Shown here piece after piece: positions 6,903 through 8,438 of a stretch of 8,438 bases of DNA. Under the pieces are notes generated by a model. The model saw only the letters and a list, made by a program, of their open reading frames with translations, was not told the origin of the DNA and ran no database searches. Positions within the stretch are counted from its first letter, which is position 1; every line of letters begins with the position of its first letter. Both the position numbers and the translations under genes were made by a program. Source of the DNA: Actinomycetota bacterium (lineage in GTDB: Bacteria > Actinomycetota > Acidimicrobiia > Acidimicrobiales > Microtrichaceae); NCBI GenBank assembly GCA_009700815.1, contig WLLG01000072.1:1-8438 (forward strand), written 5' to 3'.

Positions 6903-6925
6903 GGTACTATCTGAGGTGTTGTACC
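6903..6925 (+). promoter_or_regulatory. Inverted repeat overlapping a candidate mftA promoter
   Basis: GGTAC (6903-6907) and GTACC (6921-6925) form an inverted repeat with a 13-base spacer; flanking GGGCG and CGCCC add looser symmetry. The sequence TACTAT at 6905-6910 resembles an actinobacterial -10 hexamer (TANNNT), which would place a start of transcription near 6917, about 36 bases before mftA. No convincing -35 is present at 17-18 bases upstream. An operator sitting on the -10 would suit repression, but this is inference. Confidence 0.3.
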
Positions 6926-6941
6926 AATCGCCCGATAGGAA

Positions 6942-6952
6942 CTGAGGCTCAG
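6942..6952 (+). promoter_or_regulatory. CTGAGGCTCAG palindrome containing the mftA ribosome binding site
   Basis: The 11 bases immediately before the mftA ATG form a perfect inverted repeat with 5-bp arms around one central G. The TGAGG within it (6943-6947) is the likely Shine-Dalgarno, 5 bases from the ATG. The one-base spacer makes an RNA hairpin unlikely, so protein binding or chance is more probable. Confidence 0.35.
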
Positions 6953-7108
6953 ATGAGCATTGATGAACTCTCCGCCAATACAGCCCAAGAAAATGCCGCC
7001 TTACTAGTCGAGGCCGCACTAGTTGAGGAGCCAGCAGCTGAGGAGTTGCTTGTCGAGGAGTTGCTCGTCGAGGAAGTCTCCATCGACGGCATGTGCGGCG
7101 TGTACTAA
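6953..7108 (+). CDS. mftA: Mycofactocin precursor peptide MftA with an enlarged repeat-containing leader
   Basis: This small gene encodes 51 residues starting MSIDELSANT and ending EVSIDGMCGVY. The C-terminal SIDGMCGVY is the diagnostic, near-invariant end of MftA. In the known pathway MftC decarboxylates and crosslinks the last Val-Tyr (here Val50-Tyr51), and MftE later releases the modified dipeptide. The ATG at 6953 is chosen because TGAGG precedes it by 5 bases and the upstream in-frame extension looks non-coding. Known MftA peptides are commonly about 30 residues; here residues about 17-41 repeat a pentapeptide of the form [LAP][LVA][VAE]E[EA], giving a very acidic and leucine/valine-rich leader. 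The final copy is the conserved LVEEV that normally precedes the core, and the DNA shows a matching 15-bp period. mftB follows 13 bases after the stop. Confidence 0.95.
   Translation: MSIDELSANTAQENAALLVEAALVEEPAAEELLVEELLVEEVSIDGMCGVY
7003..7077 (+). repeat. Five degenerate 15-bp tandem repeats within mftA
   Basis: Five consecutive 15-base units begin at 7003, 7018, 7033, 7048 and 7063. Each carries YGAGG at the same phase (TCGAGG, TTGAGG, CTGAGG, TCGAGG, TCGAGG). The cleanest pair in an alternative phase is 7040-7054 and 7055-7069, which differ at a single base (T7051/C7066, a synonymous position). The units are in frame and encode pentapeptides of LVEE type. Divergence is greater in the 5' units, consistent with older duplications upstream and a recent one next to the core. 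Confidence 0.85.
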
Positions 7109-7121
7109 AGACCTCATCACA

Positions 7122-7385
7122 ATGATTGACCTTGAGGCTCGATATCAGATCAGCCCAAACGTCTCGCTTCGGCCTGAGCGCTTCGGTGCGCTGGCCTACA
7201 GCTTCGATACGCGCAAGCTGTCGTTTCTGAAACACCCTGACCTGGTTCGAGTAGTTGAGTCTCTCAAGGACCACGAGTCGGTCCGCTTGGCCTTCGAAGC
7301 AGTTGGTGTCGACGAGGCACGCTGGCCAAGTTTTTTGAACGCCCTAGCAACCCTTGAGACCTCGGAGATGATTCGTGCCGCCTGA
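7122..7385 (+). CDS. mftB: Mycofactocin leader-peptide chaperone MftB (PqqD-like RRE)
   Basis: The 87-residue product from the ATG at 7122 (MIDLEARYQISPNVSLRPE) matches the expected size and position of MftB, the small RiPP recognition element protein that binds the MftA leader and presents it to MftC. Features consistent with this are the ISPNVSLRPERFGALAYSF beta-rich opening, the hydrophobic KLSFLKHPDLVRVVESL segment and the C-terminal WPSFLNALATLETSEMI helix. A longer reading from a GTG at 7023 would run through mftA and is rejected. The Shine-Dalgarno is weak (AAAG at 7107-7110), so coupling to mftA translation is likely. The 3' end overlaps mftC by 11 bases. Confidence 0.92.
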   Translation: MIDLEARYQISPNVSLRPERFGALAYSFDTRKLSFLKHPDLVRVVESLKDHESVRLAFEAVGVDEARWPSFLNALATLETSEMIRAA

Positions 7386-8438
7386 GCAGCTTGTCCACAA
7401 AATTCCGGCGCAACCTGCGGCGGCAACGCGTCCTCTAGTTGAGGAGTTCAAGTTTGGATTGGATGCTCCCATCTGCCTGACATGGGAGCTGACCTACGCA
7501 TGCAACTTGTCTTGCGTGCATTGTTTGTCCTCTTCGGGTCGGCGAGACCCCCGAGAGCTCACCACCGAGGAGTGCTTTCGAGTCATTGACGAACTCGAGC
7601 GACTCCAAGTGTTCTACGTCAACATCGGCGGCGGGGAGCCAATGCTGCGAGCGGACTTCTTCGAGATTCTTGAGTACGCCGCTGCACACAATGTGGGAGT
7701 CAAGTTCTCGACGAACGGCACATTCATCGATGCCGCCGCTGCTCGACGCTTAGCGTCCATGGACTACCTCGATATTCAGATCTCGATCGACGGGGCAGAT
7801 GCTCAGGTCAACGATCTCGTTCGCGGTGAAGGTTCTTTTGCTGCTGCTCGGGCCGCTATGGACCATCTAGCTGCTGCAGATTTTGGTCCCTTCAAGATCA
7901 GTCTGGTGGTCACTCGCCACAACGTCAGTCAACTGGATGAGTTCAAAGAAATTGCCGACTCCTATGGAGCACAACTTCGGGTGACACGTCTACGACCCTC
8001 GGGCCGTGGAGTTGACTCTTGGGCAGAGCTGCATCCCACTCAGGCTCAGCAACGAGAGCTGTATTACTGGCTCTTAGATCGTCCAACCGTGCTGACTGGC
8101 GACTCCTTCTTTCACCTCTCGGCCCTTGGTGACGCCCTTCCCGGGTTGAATCTGTGCGGCGCTGGCCGAGTCGTGTGTCTGATTGACCCTGTTGGCGATG
8201 TCTATGCCTGCCCATTCGTGATTCACGATGAGTTCCTCGCTGGAAACATTCGTAACGAGGGTGGCTTTACCAAAGTCTGGCGCGAGTCGGACTTGTTCTT
8301 GTCCCTGCGTGAGCCAGAGAGCGAGGGTGCCTGCACAAGTTGCGGTAGCTACGACGCCTGCCAAGGTGGCTGTATGGCCTCAAAGTTTTTTGTTGGCCTT
8401 GAACTGACTGACCCGGACCCCGAGTGTGTGTTGGGCAA
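7375..8438 (+). CDS. mftC: Mycofactocin radical SAM maturase MftC (C-terminus cut by window end)
   Basis: I chose a GTG at 7375 as the start: GGAG lies 7 bases upstream (7364-7367) inside mftB, and the frame stays open to the window end (354 codons; the family is about 390 residues). The radical SAM [4Fe-4S] motif CxxxCxxC is Cys43, Cys47 and Cys50 in YACNLSCVHC, preceded by LTWELT. The GGEP motif is at 86-89 and SIDG at 137-140. The C-terminal SPASM region supplies auxiliary-cluster cysteines, among them Cys261, Cys268, Cys279, Cys320, Cys323, Cys329, Cys333 and Cys351, with the CxxCxxxxxCxxxC pattern. MftC uses SAM to decarboxylate the C-terminal Tyr of MftA and then crosslink it to the penultimate Val, with MftB bound. 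mftD and later genes would be expected beyond the window. Confidence 0.96.
   Translation, partial: MPPEQLVHKIPAQPAAATRPLVEEFKFGLDAPICLTWELTYACNLSCVHCLSSSGRRDPRELTTEECFRVIDELERLQVFYVNIGGGEPMLRADFFEILEYAAAHNVGVKFSTNGTFIDAAAARRLASMDYLDIQISIDGADAQVNDLVRGEGSFAAARAAMDHLAAADFGPFKISLVVTRHNVSQLDEFKEIADSYGAQLRVTRLRPSGRGVDSWAELHPTQAQQRELYYWLLDRPTVLTGDSFFHLSALGDALPGLNLCGAGRVVCLIDPVGDVYACPFVIHDEFLAGNIRNEGGFTKVWRESDLFLSLREPESEGACTSCGSYDACQGGCMASKFFVGLELTDPDPECVLG

Noticed and set aside
6767..6952. Extended reading of mftA upstream of 6953 (113 residues in total)
   Set aside because: The upstream part overlaps the divergent promoter region, has no family resemblance and lacks a ribosome binding site; the ATG at 6953 has one and gives a normal MftA layout.
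7003..7077. CRISPR-like or intergenic minisatellite
   Set aside because: The 15-bp units have no spacers, are in frame inside a coding sequence, and are best read as a peptide repeat.
7023..7121. Longer mftB start at a GTG inside mftA
   Set aside because: It would overlap mftA in another frame, adding a serine/arginine-rich stretch unlike MftB; the ATG at 7122 gives the expected length.
6885..7274. Minus-strand open frame of 129 codons across mftA and the start of mftB
   Set aside because: It is antisense to two recognisable genes, with arginine-rich composition typical of a shadow frame. The 15-bp repeats in mftA explain its repetitive section.

Overview
The window looks like chromosomal DNA of an actinobacterium (Actinomycetota). 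The main reasons are a mycofactocin biosynthesis start (mftA-mftB-mftC), a mycofactocin-type NDMA-dependent zinc alcohol dehydrogenase, a wax ester synthase/diacylglycerol acyltransferase and a LipC/LipQ-like membrane-associated esterase. By eye the G+C is moderate, lower than typical mycobacteria or streptomycetes. No genus can be assigned from the sequence alone. I see no tRNA, rRNA, CRISPR array, insertion sequence or phage gene.

Layout. Positions 1-633 (minus) hold the N-terminal half of a WS/DGAT acyltransferase that runs off the left edge. It diverges, across a 126-base gap, from a plus-strand pair: an alpha/beta hydrolase (760-2094) and a CaiC-like acyl-CoA ligase (2110-3720), which closes with an intrinsic terminator overlapping its stop codon. 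Converging on that terminator is a minus-strand operon read right to left: zinc alcohol dehydrogenase (6755-5622), MoxR-type AAA+ ATPase (5612-4698) and VWA-domain protein (4758-3739). A 197-base divergent region (6756-6952) separates the dehydrogenase from the plus-strand mycofactocin genes mftA (6953-7108), mftB (7122-7385) and mftC (7375 to the window end, cut about 40 residues short).

How the genes fit together. MftA is a ribosomal precursor peptide ending in SIDGMCGVY. MftB is the leader-binding chaperone, and MftC is the radical SAM/SPASM enzyme that decarboxylates and crosslinks the terminal Val-Tyr. The product is the redox cofactor mycofactocin, which reoxidises tightly bound NADH in dehydrogenases such as the one encoded divergently. 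The MoxR/VWA pair in the same transcript as that dehydrogenase is a plausible maturation or activation chaperone for it. The left side is a neutral-lipid/acyl-CoA module (acyl transfer, ester hydrolysis, acyl activation).

The most unusual points are: an enlarged MftA leader built from five in-frame 15-bp (pentapeptide) repeats of the conserved LVEE-type motif; the coupling of an AAA+/VWA chaperone pair to a mycofactocin-type dehydrogenase; several perfect inverted repeats in the divergent control region; and a MoxR/VWA junction with two hairpins flanking a strong Shine-Dalgarno-like sequence that has no obvious start codon.
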